From positions 1-35,759 of the forward strand of contig QMMV01000001.1 in the NCBI GenBank assembly GCA_003647435.1: a stretch of DNA of 35,759 nt, read 5' to 3'. The notes beneath the pieces are model-generated. The model saw only the letters and a list, made by a program, of their open reading frames with translations. It was not told the origin of the DNA and did no database searches. The DNA comes from Deltaproteobacteria bacterium (lineage in GTDB: Bacteria; Desulfobacterota; Desulfobacteria; Desulfobacterales; C00003060). The position numbers and the translations under genes are program-made. Within the stretch, counting starts at the first letter, position 1, and each line of letters begins with the position of its first letter. Shown one piece after another: positions 1-7,478 of the stretch.

Positions 1-1
1 A

Positions 2-163
2 CAGCGCATGAAAAAACTGCGTACTTCAGTAAAAAAGCAGGACATCTACTGGTGGGTGAATTCCTTTCTTCAAGCCGCCATTGCCAAACGCCTGGATAAC
101 TTTCCGATCGTGGAAGACTACCTTGCCTCAAATCAAGCTAGAATAAAAAGCCCTATCCGATAA
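2..163 (+). CDS. otsA: Trehalose-6-phosphate synthase, C-terminal fragment
   Basis: The reading frame is open from the window edge to TAA at 161-163 and encodes the last 53 residues of a larger protein. The segment QRMKKLRTSV followed by DIYWWVNSFLQAA is typical of the end of the GT20 glycosyltransferase domain of OtsA, which makes trehalose 6-phosphate from UDP-glucose and glucose 6-phosphate for osmoprotection. Only the C-terminal helix is visible; the catalytic region lies outside the window. It is convergent with the rfb operon. Identity rests on a short segment, so another GT20 enzyme (for example glucosylglycerol-phosphate synthase) is possible. Confidence 0.6.
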   Translation, partial: QRMKKLRTSVKKQDIYWWVNSFLQAAIAKRLDNFPIVEDYLASNQARIKSPIR

Positions 164-395
164 GTACAGCTGGCAGCATTCAGCGAAAAAGTAAAGGTTT
201 CTTGCTACGATCAAAAGCCTGGGGGGATTTTCTATAGGTCTTTTTCGTGGAATTCTCGCAGAGCAGGTAGAAAGCTTAATCCGAAAATGGCAAAACGACC
301 CCTAACGCTCAAGGTATTGTTTCATCTTTTTCAAAAAAGCCCATCTTGGGTTAATGGTGGAGACCAGATAACCTTTCCATGTCTATCATATAGAA
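164..395. other. Intergenic stretch without a convincing gene
   Basis: Between the otsA stop and the small membrane ORF I see no convincing gene. One plus-strand frame reads GFSIGLFRGILAEQ and ends at about 306, which could be the tail of a decayed gene, but it has no start or recognisable family. Confidence 0.4.
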
Positions 396-506
396 TCAGA
401 CAAATAGCTTAATCGCTATATGGAACAATCCGCTTGTAACTGCGCCACCTACAAGGCCCCAGACAATAACCGATACCACATCCAAGTTGTAATCTCTTTT
501 GGTCAT
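396..506 (-). CDS. Small single-pass membrane protein (36 aa), unknown
   Basis: A 36-codon ORF starts at ATG 506-504 and ends at TGA 398-396. It is preceded by AAAGGA about eight bases upstream of the start. The protein begins with a polar segment (MTKRDYNLD) followed by about 22 hydrophobic residues including VIVWGLVGGAV and ends in IKLFV, so it looks like one transmembrane helix with a cytoplasmic N-terminus. It lies downstream of rfbA on the same strand and may be the last gene of that transcript. I do not recognise the family. The ribosome-binding site and clean hydrophobic profile make it more than a chance ORF, but its size leaves real doubt. Confidence 0.4.
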   Translation of the reverse strand: MTKRDYNLDVVSVIVWGLVGGAVTSGLFHIAIKLFV

Positions 507-578
507 CTTCTTTTCCTTTCTTGTGCATAACAGACAGTTTATGAACGGTTCTTGTTTTCCTTTTACCTTTAGCACAAA

Positions 579-1457
579 TCATTTATTCTCCTCTTTGGCC
601 ATTATCTCCATAAGATATCGGCCATAATCGTTTTTCAACATGTCAGATGCAAGGCTTTTAAGTTCCTCACTGTTAATATAGCCAAGACGATAGGCAATTT
701 CCTCAATACATGAAATCTTGAGCCCTTGCCGCTCCTGAATGGCTTGGACGTAACTGGCTGCTTGCTGCAGGGCTTCGTGGGTTCCTGTGTCAAGCCAGGC
801 AAAGCCTCTTCCCATAAGTTCCACCCTAAGCTCCCCCCTACGAAGATACGCCAAATTAACATCTGTAATCTCAAGCTCTCCACGGTCCGAAGGCTTGAGG
901 TTTTCAGCAATGTTCACCACATCATTGTCATAGAAATAGAGACCAGGTACTGCAAACTTTGATTTGGGCTTCTTCGGCTTTTCTTCGATCCCGATCACTC
1001 TTCCGTGCTGGTCAAACTCCACCACGCCGTAGCGTTCGGGGTCTCGCACCGGGTATCCAAAAATCAGGCCGCCCTTCTTAAGTTGAACGGCCCTCTTTAA
1101 CATCTTGGGAAGCCCATGACCGTAGAATATATTGTCCCCAAGGATAAGGCAGACTGGATCGTCTTCAATGAATGATTTGCCAATGATGAAGGCTTGAGCC
1201 AATCCTTCAGGCCGTGGCTGTTCCTCATATGAAAAGGAGAGTCCCAACTGAGAGCCGTCTCCAAGGAGTTTCTTAAAGTTATGTAAATCCTCGGGCGTAG
1301 AAATGATAAGTATTTCCCGGATCCCTGCCAACATCAGCACAGCCAGCGGATAATAGACCATGGGTTTGTCATACACAGGTAAAAGCTGTTTGCTTACCAC
1401 GTAGGTGATCGGGTAAAGTCGGGTTCCTGAACCACCAGCTAATATTATTCCCTTCAC
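579..1457 (-). CDS. rfbA: Glucose-1-phosphate thymidylyltransferase
   Basis: A 292-aa enzyme that forms dTDP-glucose from glucose 1-phosphate and dTTP, the first step of cytosolic dTDP-L-rhamnose synthesis. The N-terminus carries the nucleotidyltransferase signature LAGGSGTRLYPITYVVSKQL. LILGDNIFYGHGL (about residues 104-116) holds the metal/sugar-binding Asp, and EEKPKKPKS and TGTHEAL are further family motifs. Length is normal for RmlA. The start is GTG at 1457, set by AAAGGAG eight bases upstream. It is the last gene of the rfbCBDA order, 174 bp after rfbD, with a GC-rich hairpin between them that may tune its expression. Confidence 0.95.
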   Translation of the reverse strand: MKGIILAGGSGTRLYPITYVVSKQLLPVYDKPMVYYPLAVLMLAGIREILIISTPEDLHNFKKLLGDGSQLGLSFSYEEQPRPEGLAQAFIIGKSFIEDDPVCLILGDNIFYGHGLPKMLKRAVQLKKGGLIFGYPVRDPERYGVVEFDQHGRVIGIEEKPKKPKSKFAVPGLYFYDNDVVNIAENLKPSDRGELEITDVNLAYLRRGELRVELMGRGFAWLDTGTHEALQQAASYVQAIQERQGLKISCIEEIAYRLGYINSEELKSLASDMLKNDYGRYLMEIMAKEENK

Positions 1458-1553
1458 CCTTTAGCTCCTTTCTATGAGGCATATATCCAATCGATAGATA
1501 GGGAAAAATGACCCACCTGCTTCCCGCACGCGAAGCGCTCCCAAAAGGCAGAA

Positions 1554-1572
1554 CCCCGCCCTGTGGGCGGGG
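1554..1572 (-). terminator. GC-rich hairpin between rfbD and rfbA
   Basis: A perfect 8-bp inverted repeat CCCCGCCC/GGGCGGGG closes a 3-nt loop. On the minus strand the bases that follow (TTCTGCCTTTTGG) are T-rich but not a proper U-tract, so this is better read as an attenuator or mRNA-stabilising hairpin than a full terminator, given that rfbA must be expressed. Confidence 0.45.
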
Positions 1573-1590
1573 AGTCTCAATTGTCGTGAT

Positions 1591-1608
1591 TTGGGCAACA
1601 ACCCGTTG
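1591..1608. repeat. Partial copy of the MITE-like terminal repeat
   Basis: TTGGGCAACAACCCGTTG closely matches the outer end of the 195-bp element at 3680-3874 (TTTGGGCAACAGCCTG at 3859-3874). Only one end is present, 24 bp after the rfbD stop codon. A shorter relative, GGGCAACAGCCC, lies at 5898-5909. Together they suggest a dispersed repeat family. Confidence 0.4.
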
Positions 1609-1631
1609 AAAGTATACGGAAAACGAACCCG

Positions 1632-2525
1632 TTAGAATGTCTCCATCGCCATGTGCAGTGCATATTTCCAGTCTGGTAAACGAATTCCAAAAGTTTCAAA
1701 AAAGCGGTCACAATTCAAAGACGAAAAGCGTGGACGCTGAGCGGGGCTTGGGAACTCGGCTGTCAGGGCGGGCTGCACATGCTGAACAACCTGCTCTTCC
1801 TGCCGAGGGTCATATTTCAAGATTTCGCGCGCCCATTCCAGCCGGCTGGTATACCCATCTCCAGCTAGATGATACATCCCACGGTACTCAGCCAACCACG
1901 GAACGACATCTTCGCCACCCATCGCCAACACCTGCGCAGTGGCCTCTGCAAGCATGCGGCACCATGTAGGATTGCTCACCTGATCAGTCACAATACGCAG
2001 CGTGGGTTGTTGGCGCGCCCATCGTAGCACTTGGGTCACGAAACTGTCCCGGCGCAGGCTATAAACCCAACTGGTGCGCAAAATCAGATAGGCCCCGCCC
2101 ACCTGATCAATTACCCGTTCCCCCGCTAGCTTGGTCTGCCCATATACGTTTAAAGGGTTAGGCATATCAGTTTCGCAGTAGGGTTCGCCCTTTTTGCCGT
2201 CAAACACATAATCGGTCGAGTAGTGAACAAAGGCAGCGCTGAGGGCCTTGGCTTCCTCAGCCATGATCCCTGGCGCATCGCCATTCACCGCCAATGCCTT
2301 ATCAGGCTCGTTTTCAGCCTGATCCACGGCAGTGTAAGCCGCGGCATTGACGATGATCTGCGGCTGCATCTGACGCATCACCTGTCGCACAGCCCCATCT
2401 TGAGTCAGGTCAATCTGTGAGAAACCCAGAGCAACCACGTCCCCCAAGGTGGCCAACGTCCGGCATAGTTCCCACCCTAATTGTCCGTTTTTACCCAACA
2501 GCAAGATCCGCATCGGCCTTCTCAT
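1632..2525 (-). CDS. rfbD: dTDP-4-dehydrorhamnose reductase
   Basis: A 297-aa short-chain dehydrogenase of the RmlD family that reduces dTDP-4-keto-L-rhamnose to dTDP-L-rhamnose with NAD(P)H. It shows the Rossmann motif LLLGKNGQLGWEL near the N-terminus, VNAAAYTAVDQAE, the catalytic STDYVFDG, and YGQTKLAGE carrying the Tyr and Lys of the YxxxK motif. The first ATG (2525) is used here. An internal ATG at 2513 follows AGAAGG and aligns better with typical RmlD starts, so the true protein may be four residues shorter. It follows rfbB after 28 bp and is co-transcribed. Confidence 0.95.
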   Translation of the reverse strand: MRRPMRILLLGKNGQLGWELCRTLATLGDVVALGFSQIDLTQDGAVRQVMRQMQPQIIVNAAAYTAVDQAENEPDKALAVNGDAPGIMAEEAKALSAAFVHYSTDYVFDGKKGEPYCETDMPNPLNVYGQTKLAGERVIDQVGGAYLILRTSWVYSLRRDSFVTQVLRWARQQPTLRIVTDQVSNPTWCRMLAEATAQVLAMGGEDVVPWLAEYRGMYHLAGDGYTSRLEWAREILKYDPRQEEQVVQHVQPALTAEFPSPAQRPRFSSLNCDRFFETFGIRLPDWKYALHMAMETF

Positions 2526-2553
2526 GTATGATGAAAAGAAGGATCATCGCCCT

Positions 2554-3636
2554 TTATTGTGCTTCCCGGCTCGCATAGTTGATTTCCAGCCACGCCTGAT
2601 AACCGGGTTGGTTACGAATGGCAGTTACCCATTCCAGGTGATTCAGGTACCATGCCACAGTTTTCAAAAGGCCGCTCTCCAAGGATTGGCGCGGCCGCCA
2701 GCCTAATTCTCGCCGAATTTTGGTGGTATCCATTGCATAGCGCCGGTCGTGCCCCGGGCGATCTTCGACAAATCGGATCAAACTGCGGTGCGGCATGTAA
2801 GCAGAGTCGGGCAAACGCTGATCCAGAATATCACACAACATCTGCACAACGGTCAGGTTGGTCGGTTGGTTGTCGCCACCCATATTGTAAGTTTCCCCTA
2901 GCGTTCCTTGACGGAGTACCATCCAGATCGCTTCGCAGTGATCTTCAACGTATAACCAATCCCGGACTTGTCCTCCATCTCCATAAACAGGTAGCGGGCG
3001 TCCCTCCAAGGCATTCAAAATCGTCAAGGGGATCAACTTCTCAGGGAATTGATAAGGCCCATAGTTGTTTGAGCAATTCGTGATCAAATACGGTAAACCA
3101 TAGGTATGTCCGTAAGCCCGGACCAGGTGATCGCTGGCAGCTTTAGAGGCAGCGTAAGGGGAGTTGGGGGCATACGGAGTCCTTTCGGTCCAGGCTGGTT
3201 CATGGGGTTCCAATGAACCAAATACTTCATCCGTGGATACGTGATGAAATCGCACAGATGCCAAGGGTAAGGCTCTCTCAATCAGCCAGAATTGACGTAC
3301 CACTTCCAATAAGGTAAACGTACCTACCACATTGGTCTGAACGAACTGCCCTGGCCCGAGAATAGAACGGTCAACGTGCGACTCCGCTGCAAAATGCACG
3401 ACCGTATCAATCTGGTAACGGCGCAACAAATCTGCAACCAGATTTCGGTCGCAGATGTTGCCATGGATAAAAACGTGTCGCCCAGGGTCAGGTAAGTCCT
3501 TCAGATTCTCTGAACTGCCCGCATAGGTCAGAGCATCTAGATTGACGATGCGGACTTCAGGTTCGACTTTTAGCAAATAGCGGACAAAATTGGAGCCTAT
3601 AAAACCGGCCCCGCCTGTAACGAGGACATTTTGCAT
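2554..3636 (-). CDS. rfbB: dTDP-glucose 4,6-dehydratase
   Basis: A 360-aa extended SDR enzyme that converts dTDP-glucose to dTDP-4-keto-6-deoxyglucose. The NAD-binding motif TGGAGFIGSNFVRYL is at residues 7-21, HFAAESHVDRSI follows, HVSTDEVFGSL carries the catalytic Thr/Asp/Glu, and SPYAASKAASDHLV carries Tyr and Lys. NCSNNYGPYQFPEKLIP is diagnostic of RmlB. GGGGAGG just upstream of ATG 3636 supports the start. It is separated from rfbC by a 195-bp palindromic insertion, which also leaves room for extra regulation inside the operon. Confidence 0.97.
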   Translation of the reverse strand: MQNVLVTGGAGFIGSNFVRYLLKVEPEVRIVNLDALTYAGSSENLKDLPDPGRHVFIHGNICDRNLVADLLRRYQIDTVVHFAAESHVDRSILGPGQFVQTNVVGTFTLLEVVRQFWLIERALPLASVRFHHVSTDEVFGSLEPHEPAWTERTPYAPNSPYAASKAASDHLVRAYGHTYGLPYLITNCSNNYGPYQFPEKLIPLTILNALEGRPLPVYGDGGQVRDWLYVEDHCEAIWMVLRQGTLGETYNMGGDNQPTNLTVVQMLCDILDQRLPDSAYMPHRSLIRFVEDRPGHDRRYAMDTTKIRRELGWRPRQSLESGLLKTVAWYLNHLEWVTAIRNQPGYQAWLEINYASREAQ

Positions 3637-3679
3637 GGCCTCCCCTTGTTCGAAGCGCTTATGTGAGGTCGTTTCTCAA

Positions 3680-3874
3680 CAGGGTGTTGCCCAAACAAAA
3701 ACTCCTTTGAGCGGTCATTAAAACGTTTTTTGCCAACAAATCTTGGCGAAGCGGAAGATCAGCGACTTCAACTGTTTGAGCCTGAAGGGCGAGTTTTGAA
3801 GTCGCCTGGAGCAAGCCTTAGGTTTGTCAAAAAACGTTTTAGACCAAGCGAGAAGGGATTTGGGCAACAGCCTG
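3680..3874. mobile_element. MITE-like palindromic element between rfbC and rfbB
   Basis: A 195-bp segment without coding capacity is built from nested inverted repeats. The outer arms are CAGGGTGTTGCCCAAA (3680-3695) and TTTGGGCAACAGCCTG (3859-3874), 15 of 16 complementary. The middle arms are TAAAACGTTTTTTG (3719-3732) and CAAAAAACGTTTTA (3828-3841), perfect. The inner arms are GCGACTTCAA (3762-3771) and TTGAAGTCGC (3796-3805), perfect. In RNA it would fold into one long hairpin. Terminal inverted repeats, no ORF and partial copies elsewhere in the window fit a miniature inverted-repeat transposable element. No transposase is visible and I could not identify a target-site duplication. Confidence 0.6.
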
Positions 3875-3886
3875 TCAGGGCTTAAC

Positions 3887-4435
3887 CTATTCAAATACCT
3901 CGGCTTCAGACAGGCGCTTCCCCTTAGCATCCTTGAACGACAAAATTGGGGGTTTCCCATCTACCAAGGGCCAGTCTATCCCGACTTCCGGGTCATTCCA
4001 CAGCAAAGTGCGTTCCCATTTTGGGGCATAGAAATCTGTCGTCTTATACAATGTCTCAGCCCATTCACTCAGCACGTAAAACCCATGGGCAAAGCCGGGC
4101 GGTGTCCACAATTGTGCCCTATTTTGAGCTGAGAGATAGACCCCCACCCATTTTCCGAAGGTAGGCGAACTTCGCCGCAGGTCCACAGCGACATCGTAAA
4201 CCTCGCCCACGACCACGCGTACCAACTTGCCCTGGGTATGGCGGATCTGATAATGCATGCCGCGCAGAATGCCTTGTCGGGAGCCAGAATGGTTATCCTG
4301 GACAAAAGTCGCTGAAATGCCTGCCTCGGCAAACTTTTGCGCTTGATACGATTCCGCAAAAAAGCCGCGTTCGTCTTCAAAAATATCCATTTCAATCAAA
4401 AGGACATCAGGGATTTCAGTCGGTCTAAACTTCAT
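3887..4435 (-). CDS. rfbC: dTDP-4-dehydrorhamnose 3,5-epimerase
   Basis: A 182-aa cupin enzyme that epimerises C3 and C5 of dTDP-4-keto-6-deoxyglucose. Family markers are DERGFFAESYQAQKF, VQDNHSGSRQGILRGMHYQ (holding the catalytic-base region RGMHYQ), GKLVRVVVGEVYDVAVDLR, and TPPGFAHGFYVLSE. The start is taken at ATG 4435 rather than the TTG one codon upstream; GGTGA lies at a suitable distance. It is the first gene of the rfbCBDA operon, about 55 nt downstream of the predicted transcription start. Confidence 0.95.
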   Translation of the reverse strand: MKFRPTEIPDVLLIEMDIFEDERGFFAESYQAQKFAEAGISATFVQDNHSGSRQGILRGMHYQIRHTQGKLVRVVVGEVYDVAVDLRRSSPTFGKWVGVYLSAQNRAQLWTPPGFAHGFYVLSEWAETLYKTTDFYAPKWERTLLWNDPEVGIDWPLVDGKPPILSFKDAKGKRLSEAEVFE

Positions 4436-4498
4436 CAAAAGTCACCGCGTCAAGACAATTGCAATACAAAAACGAAGAAGTCTCTTTCGGCGGTTAAT

Positions 4499-4527
4499 AG
4501 AATAGGAAAGAGGTGGTTGTGTGTCAA
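4499..4527 (-). promoter_or_regulatory. Sigma70-type promoter of the rfb operon
   Basis: On the minus strand a perfect -35 box TTGACA (4527-4522) is separated by 17 bp from a -10 box TATTCT (4504-4499). The expected start of transcription is near 4491, leaving a leader of about 55 nt before rfbC. Confidence 0.65.
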
Positions 4528-4594
4528 CCATAAAGCGGGCAATAGCATGTGCGGCTTCTACGCCCCACGCTCGGAGTTCCAATGAACGGTTTGG

Positions 4595-4783
4595 TCAGTC
4601 TTCTTTTACATGCTCTTCATGTAATTCCCCCTTGTGCCTGGTCCCACAGAAGGGACAGAGTATATCGATCTCTTTTTCATCTCCGATAAACTTTTCGCGC
4701 AACTTTTCCGGCCCCAAAAAACTAATATCACCACATGCACACTGGGGGCACTCGGCCTTGACCGTATATTTTTTCTTGGACAT
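4595..4783 (-). CDS. Small zinc-ribbon protein
   Basis: A 62-aa protein with two CxxC pairs, CPQC (residues 12-15) and CPFC (residues 43-46), spaced like a zinc ribbon, followed by an acidic/His-rich tail (GELHEEHVKED). A cysteine and an HKG near the knuckles could add ligands. AAGGAGGAG lies just upstream of the ATG. Its specific role is unknown; such proteins often bind nucleic acid or serve as metal-site accessory proteins. It lies 181 bp downstream of the superoxide reductase gene on the same strand, so an oxidative-stress link is only suggested by context. Confidence 0.7.
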   Translation of the reverse strand: MSKKKYTVKAECPQCACGDISFLGPEKLREKFIGDEKEIDILCPFCGTRHKGELHEEHVKED

Positions 4784-4964
4784 TTTTCTCCTCCTTAAAA
4801 AGTGATGGTTGAAAAACTGTCACGATTACTTGCGCGCTTCGCACTATGTTCCACACGCATTCTGACCTTTCGACCCAAGTGCCAAAGAAAAGCGATGTCC
4901 CTTGCCCAGTGAGCCGTTACCCTTCTCTAACCTGAGTCCAATCACTCCTGTTCCGTTATGGCCA
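4784..4964. other. Intergenic spacer, no gene seen
   Basis: Non-coding spacer between the superoxide reductase gene and the zinc-ribbon gene. It holds the AAGGAGGAG ribosome-binding site of the latter. I find no convincing hairpin terminator or promoter in it. Confidence 0.4.
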
Positions 4965-5339
4965 CTATCCTTTCCACAACCCGTGCAGGTTGCAGTACTC
5001 CCGGGCTGTGACTTGTTCTGCATTGATATTAAAGGTCGTTTCTGGCGTATCTCCAGGCTTCAAAAACTGGAGGTAGACCTTTCCATCATCGATAACTTCG
5101 ATCCATTCAATATAGTGTTTTTCCTCCATTGGATGGGGAACGCTTCCCACCGACACTTTAACACCATCAGCCGTCTTTTCAACCACAGGTACATGCTTCT
5201 CCTTGGAGGCATCGACAGTACCTTCCACAAGAAGTTTCATCGGCTGGTTGCAGCAAACAAGCTCACCCTTGCCCTCATGAAGCACTTCAACCATGTTTCC
5301 ACAAACTTCACACTTGTAGACCTGTAGCCTCTCCGTCAT
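4965..5339 (-). CDS. dfx: Desulfoferrodoxin (superoxide reductase, class I type)
   Basis: A 124-aa protein that reduces superoxide to hydrogen peroxide without releasing oxygen, typical of anaerobes. The N-terminal desulforedoxin domain binds centre I iron through CEVCGN (about residues 10-15) and the adjacent Cys pair in LVCCNQPM. The C-terminal domain supplies the catalytic centre II ligands: His in EKHVPVVE, His residues in SVPHPMEEKHYIEW, and Cys/His in EYCNLHGLW. All key ligands are present and length is normal. A strong AAGGAGG precedes ATG 5339. It starts 15 bp after the receiver protein gene, so the two are almost certainly co-transcribed. Confidence 0.95.
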   Translation of the reverse strand: MTERLQVYKCEVCGNMVEVLHEGKGELVCCNQPMKLLVEGTVDASKEKHVPVVEKTADGVKVSVGSVPHPMEEKHYIEWIEVIDDGKVYLQFLKPGDTPETTFNINAEQVTAREYCNLHGLWKG

Positions 5340-5354
5340 CTTTGCACCTCCTTA

Positions 5355-5759
5355 TTAAGACTTTGTTCGGCATTTGGATAAAATGCATTCGACCAATTCT
5401 AAAATTTCCTCTCTGCTCGATGAGTCCTTTGAGATAAAATAATTGGCACCGTATTGCTGTGCGGCCTGTCGATATTCCGGCAAGTCATAACTCGTCAGGA
5501 TGATAATGATAACGCTGGAATCATTTGCTCTTATTTTCTCTGTTAGCTTGAGGCCGCTTTCCCCGGGTAACTTGATGTCCATAAAGATGAGGTCAGGCCG
5601 GAAGGTATTGACCTTTTGTAAGGCCTCCTTTGCATCCGCTGCCTCCTCAATCACCATCAAGGGAAATCCTGTACACAAGATCCCTTTAAAGGATTGCCGA
5701 AAAGTGGCGTTGTCCTCGACAATTAATGTCCTAACATCCTGATTCACCCTACTCCTCAT
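5355..5759 (-). CDS. Receiver-domain-only response regulator
   Basis: A 134-aa CheY-like protein: one receiver domain and no output domain. TLIVEDNATFRQSFK supplies the acidic pocket, DLIFMDIKLPGESG contains the phospho-acceptor Asp (about residue 61), ILTSYD carries the conserved Thr/Ser and YFISKDSS the conserved Lys. It could act as a phosphate sink, a phosphorelay intermediate or by protein contact. The annotated ATG has no clear Shine-Dalgarno; a GTG four codons in follows AGGAG and may be used. It lies 15 bp before the superoxide reductase gene, suggesting joint expression, and is divergent from the NarL-type regulator. Confidence 0.85.
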   Translation of the reverse strand: MRSRVNQDVRTLIVEDNATFRQSFKGILCTGFPLMVIEEAADAKEALQKVNTFRPDLIFMDIKLPGESGLKLTEKIRANDSSVIIIILTSYDLPEYRQAAQQYGANYFISKDSSSREEILELVECILSKCRTKS

Positions 5760-6029
5760 GTTTGTACGGGTATAAATGCGATGGACCTGAATCTGTCATT
5801 TTGATCCTTTACCGAAGGATATCGACATGGTAAATAGGGTATATACTGTATTTAGGATGGTATTGGACTGTATTTGTAATGACGATGAGATGAGGGTGGG
5901 CAACAGCCCGGGGAAAAGCTATCATATGTCAAGCCTCCCATGGGTTGAACTGCAAAAGCGAGCGCTAACCCCGCAGCTTGCTGCAGGGAGCTTCAATGCT
6001 TTTTGAATACGGCTTATTCGTTTGACCGT
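5760..6029. promoter_or_regulatory. Divergent control region between two response regulators
   Basis: No gene is seen. The AT-rich stretch 5840-5880 contains the direct repeat ACTGTATTT twice (5845-5853 and 5867-5875), start-to-start spacing 22 bp, two helical turns. This could be a pair of regulator sites serving one or both divergent transcripts. GGGCAACAGCCC (5898-5909) resembles the end of the MITE-like element. Promoter boxes cannot be assigned with confidence. Confidence 0.35.
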
Positions 6030-6693
6030 ATGATGCAAAAAAAAACAGCGAATCGTCATCGCCGAAGACTACACAATACTTAGAGAAGGATTGCGGGTTC
6101 TGGTATGTTCGAATCCAAACCTTGACGTTGTAGGGGAAGCAGAAGACGGCTTTGATGCCATCCGGTGCACTGAGAAACTGGCGCCTGACCTTGTCTTGAT
6201 GGACCTTTCTATGCCAAGGATGAGTGGATTGGATGCGATCACAGAGATCAAGAAGCAATGTCCGGGAACAAAGATTTTGGCCCTGACGGTTCACAACACC
6301 GAGGAATACATCCTTGCAGCCCTTGAGGCTGGCGCCGATGGATATGTCTTAAAGGATGCCAGCCATGCCGAACTCATGATGGCCATAGAAAGCGTCTTAA
6401 GCGGTAAGGCTTATCTAAGTCCTGGGGCATCAGCAAAGGTCATAGAGGGGTACCTGGAAGGAAGAAGGGCCGGGATGAAGTCCCGTTCGTCGTGGGAGAC
6501 CCTTACCCAACGGGAGCGACAGGTCCTCAAGCTCATTGCCGAGGGCTATAAGAACAAAGAGATCGCCGATTACCTTTGTATCAGTGTCAAGACTGTAGAG
6601 AAACACCGGGCCAATCTCATGAAAAAACTGGACCTTCATAATATCTCGGCCTTGACGAGCTTTGCCGCTGAAAAAGGGCTGATTGGCAAGTAG
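6030..6693 (+). CDS. NarL/FixJ-family response regulator, frameshifted near the start
   Basis: The protein has an N-terminal receiver domain and a C-terminal LuxR-type helix-turn-helix. DLVLMDLSMPRMSG carries the phospho-acceptor Asp, and LTQRERQVLKLIAEGYKNKE with ISVKTVEKHRANLMKKL is the GerE/LuxR DNA-binding domain. The expected N-terminus (QRIVIAEDYTILREGL, with the acidic pocket) is encoded just upstream of the long frame, but the only ATG pair (6030-6035) is separated from it by an A9 run (6037-6045). With eight A the frame would be continuous, giving about 221 residues. As written, translation could start only at TTG 6091, losing the first beta strand. The frameshift may be a sequencing error, a mutation, or slippage-controlled expression. 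Confidence 0.8.
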
Positions 6694-7098
6694 GCCTTAT
6701 TGTTTGTGGCCATCATCTTTTCCAGGACATCCCTGAAGATCTCTCCTATGAATCTGTATCAGTTCCTTTCTCTCACGAGTCTCACCAGCTCCTCCTCAAT
6801 GTTCATGAGGGCCTTTTGTACTCTAGACATCAATTTTGGGGTGCAAAACTTGAGGTCTCATTTTTTGGGACAATTCCTATTTTTTAACACAATTCCTATT
6901 TTTTAGGACAAGTTCCTGCCGCTCGCTCGGTTGCCAACTCTGCCAAAGCCTTGGTTTTTGGCAAAGATTTAGGGGGATTGCATCAAGGTTTTTCCCGGAC
7001 ACAATGGGAAAACGATTCTGGCATGCCTCATGTATCTATATGTTTACGTCCGTGTTTGTTGCCCCATAAACGCTAAGCGAAAAATGGGAGGTCTTGGC
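6694..7098. other. Non-coding stretch with short tandem repeats
   Basis: No gene is supported. 6861-6915 contains two copies of ACAATTCCTATTTTTTA (6870-6886 and 6889-6905; period 19) and a degenerate third (ACAAGTTCCT from 6909). Similar GGGACA...TCCTATTTTT tracts are often seen beside IS200/REP-associated transposase genes, from memory, but none is present. A small stem GCCAAA (6942-6947)/TTTGGC (6957-6962) follows. 7086-7092 is the ribosome-binding site of the next gene. Confidence 0.45.
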
Positions 7099-7386
7099 AT
7101 GAGGAAACGCAACTGGATCCTTTTTGGAATCGCACTATTCTTGGGAATATTTATTGTGACGGTTAACGCTCAGGCCGGGAGCCCCGAGACTGAGCGGTTG
7201 CTGAAGATTCTCCAAAAACGGGGCATTATCACCCAAGCGGAGGCTATCGCCCTGCTGCAAGAGGTGGAAGCTGGTACGCCTCAGGGTTGTAGCTTTCTAC
7301 GGCGGTATCCTGGTCCTTCCTCCCGAAACGCAAAAAGGCCCATGGTACAGATCAACACACCAAGAGCTAAACTGAAAGGGACGTGA
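7099..7386 (+). pseudogene. Truncated porin-like exported protein
   Basis: ATG 7099 is chosen because GGGAGGT ends six bases upstream; an upstream ATG at 7030 lacks a ribosome-binding site. The 95-aa product starts with a classical signal peptide: MRKR, a hydrophobic core LFGIALFLGIFIVTV, and a likely cut after NAQA. The next segment, TERLLKILQKRGIITQAEA, resembles the short helical N-terminus that precedes the barrel in phosphate-selective or DUF3373-type porins. After about residue 60 the sequence becomes low-complexity (CSFLRRYPGPSSRNAKRP) and stops, so the beta-barrel is missing. It is most likely a decayed porin gene; a short exported protein is the alternative. Confidence 0.5.
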
Positions 7387-7478
7387 TGTAGAAACTGGCT
7401 GGCGAGAGAAAGAAGGCGTGAAAGAGAAGGGAATTAATCGTAATTTCCCGAAAACAGGGGAACGGCGAGTCCTAAAAA
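7387..7478. other. Short spacer
   Basis: Nothing recognisable between the porin remnant and the convergent GIY-YIG gene. Confidence 0.3.

Noticed and set aside
3718..3960. Minus-strand ORF across the rfbC-rfbB gap
   Set aside because: It runs through the palindromic element and the rfbC end out of frame; codon content and lack of a ribosome-binding site argue against it.
6759..6830. 23-aa minus-strand ORF (MSRVQKALMNIEEELVRLVR...)
   Set aside because: Plausible helical peptide but no ribosome-binding site and no context; could be the tail of a lost gene.
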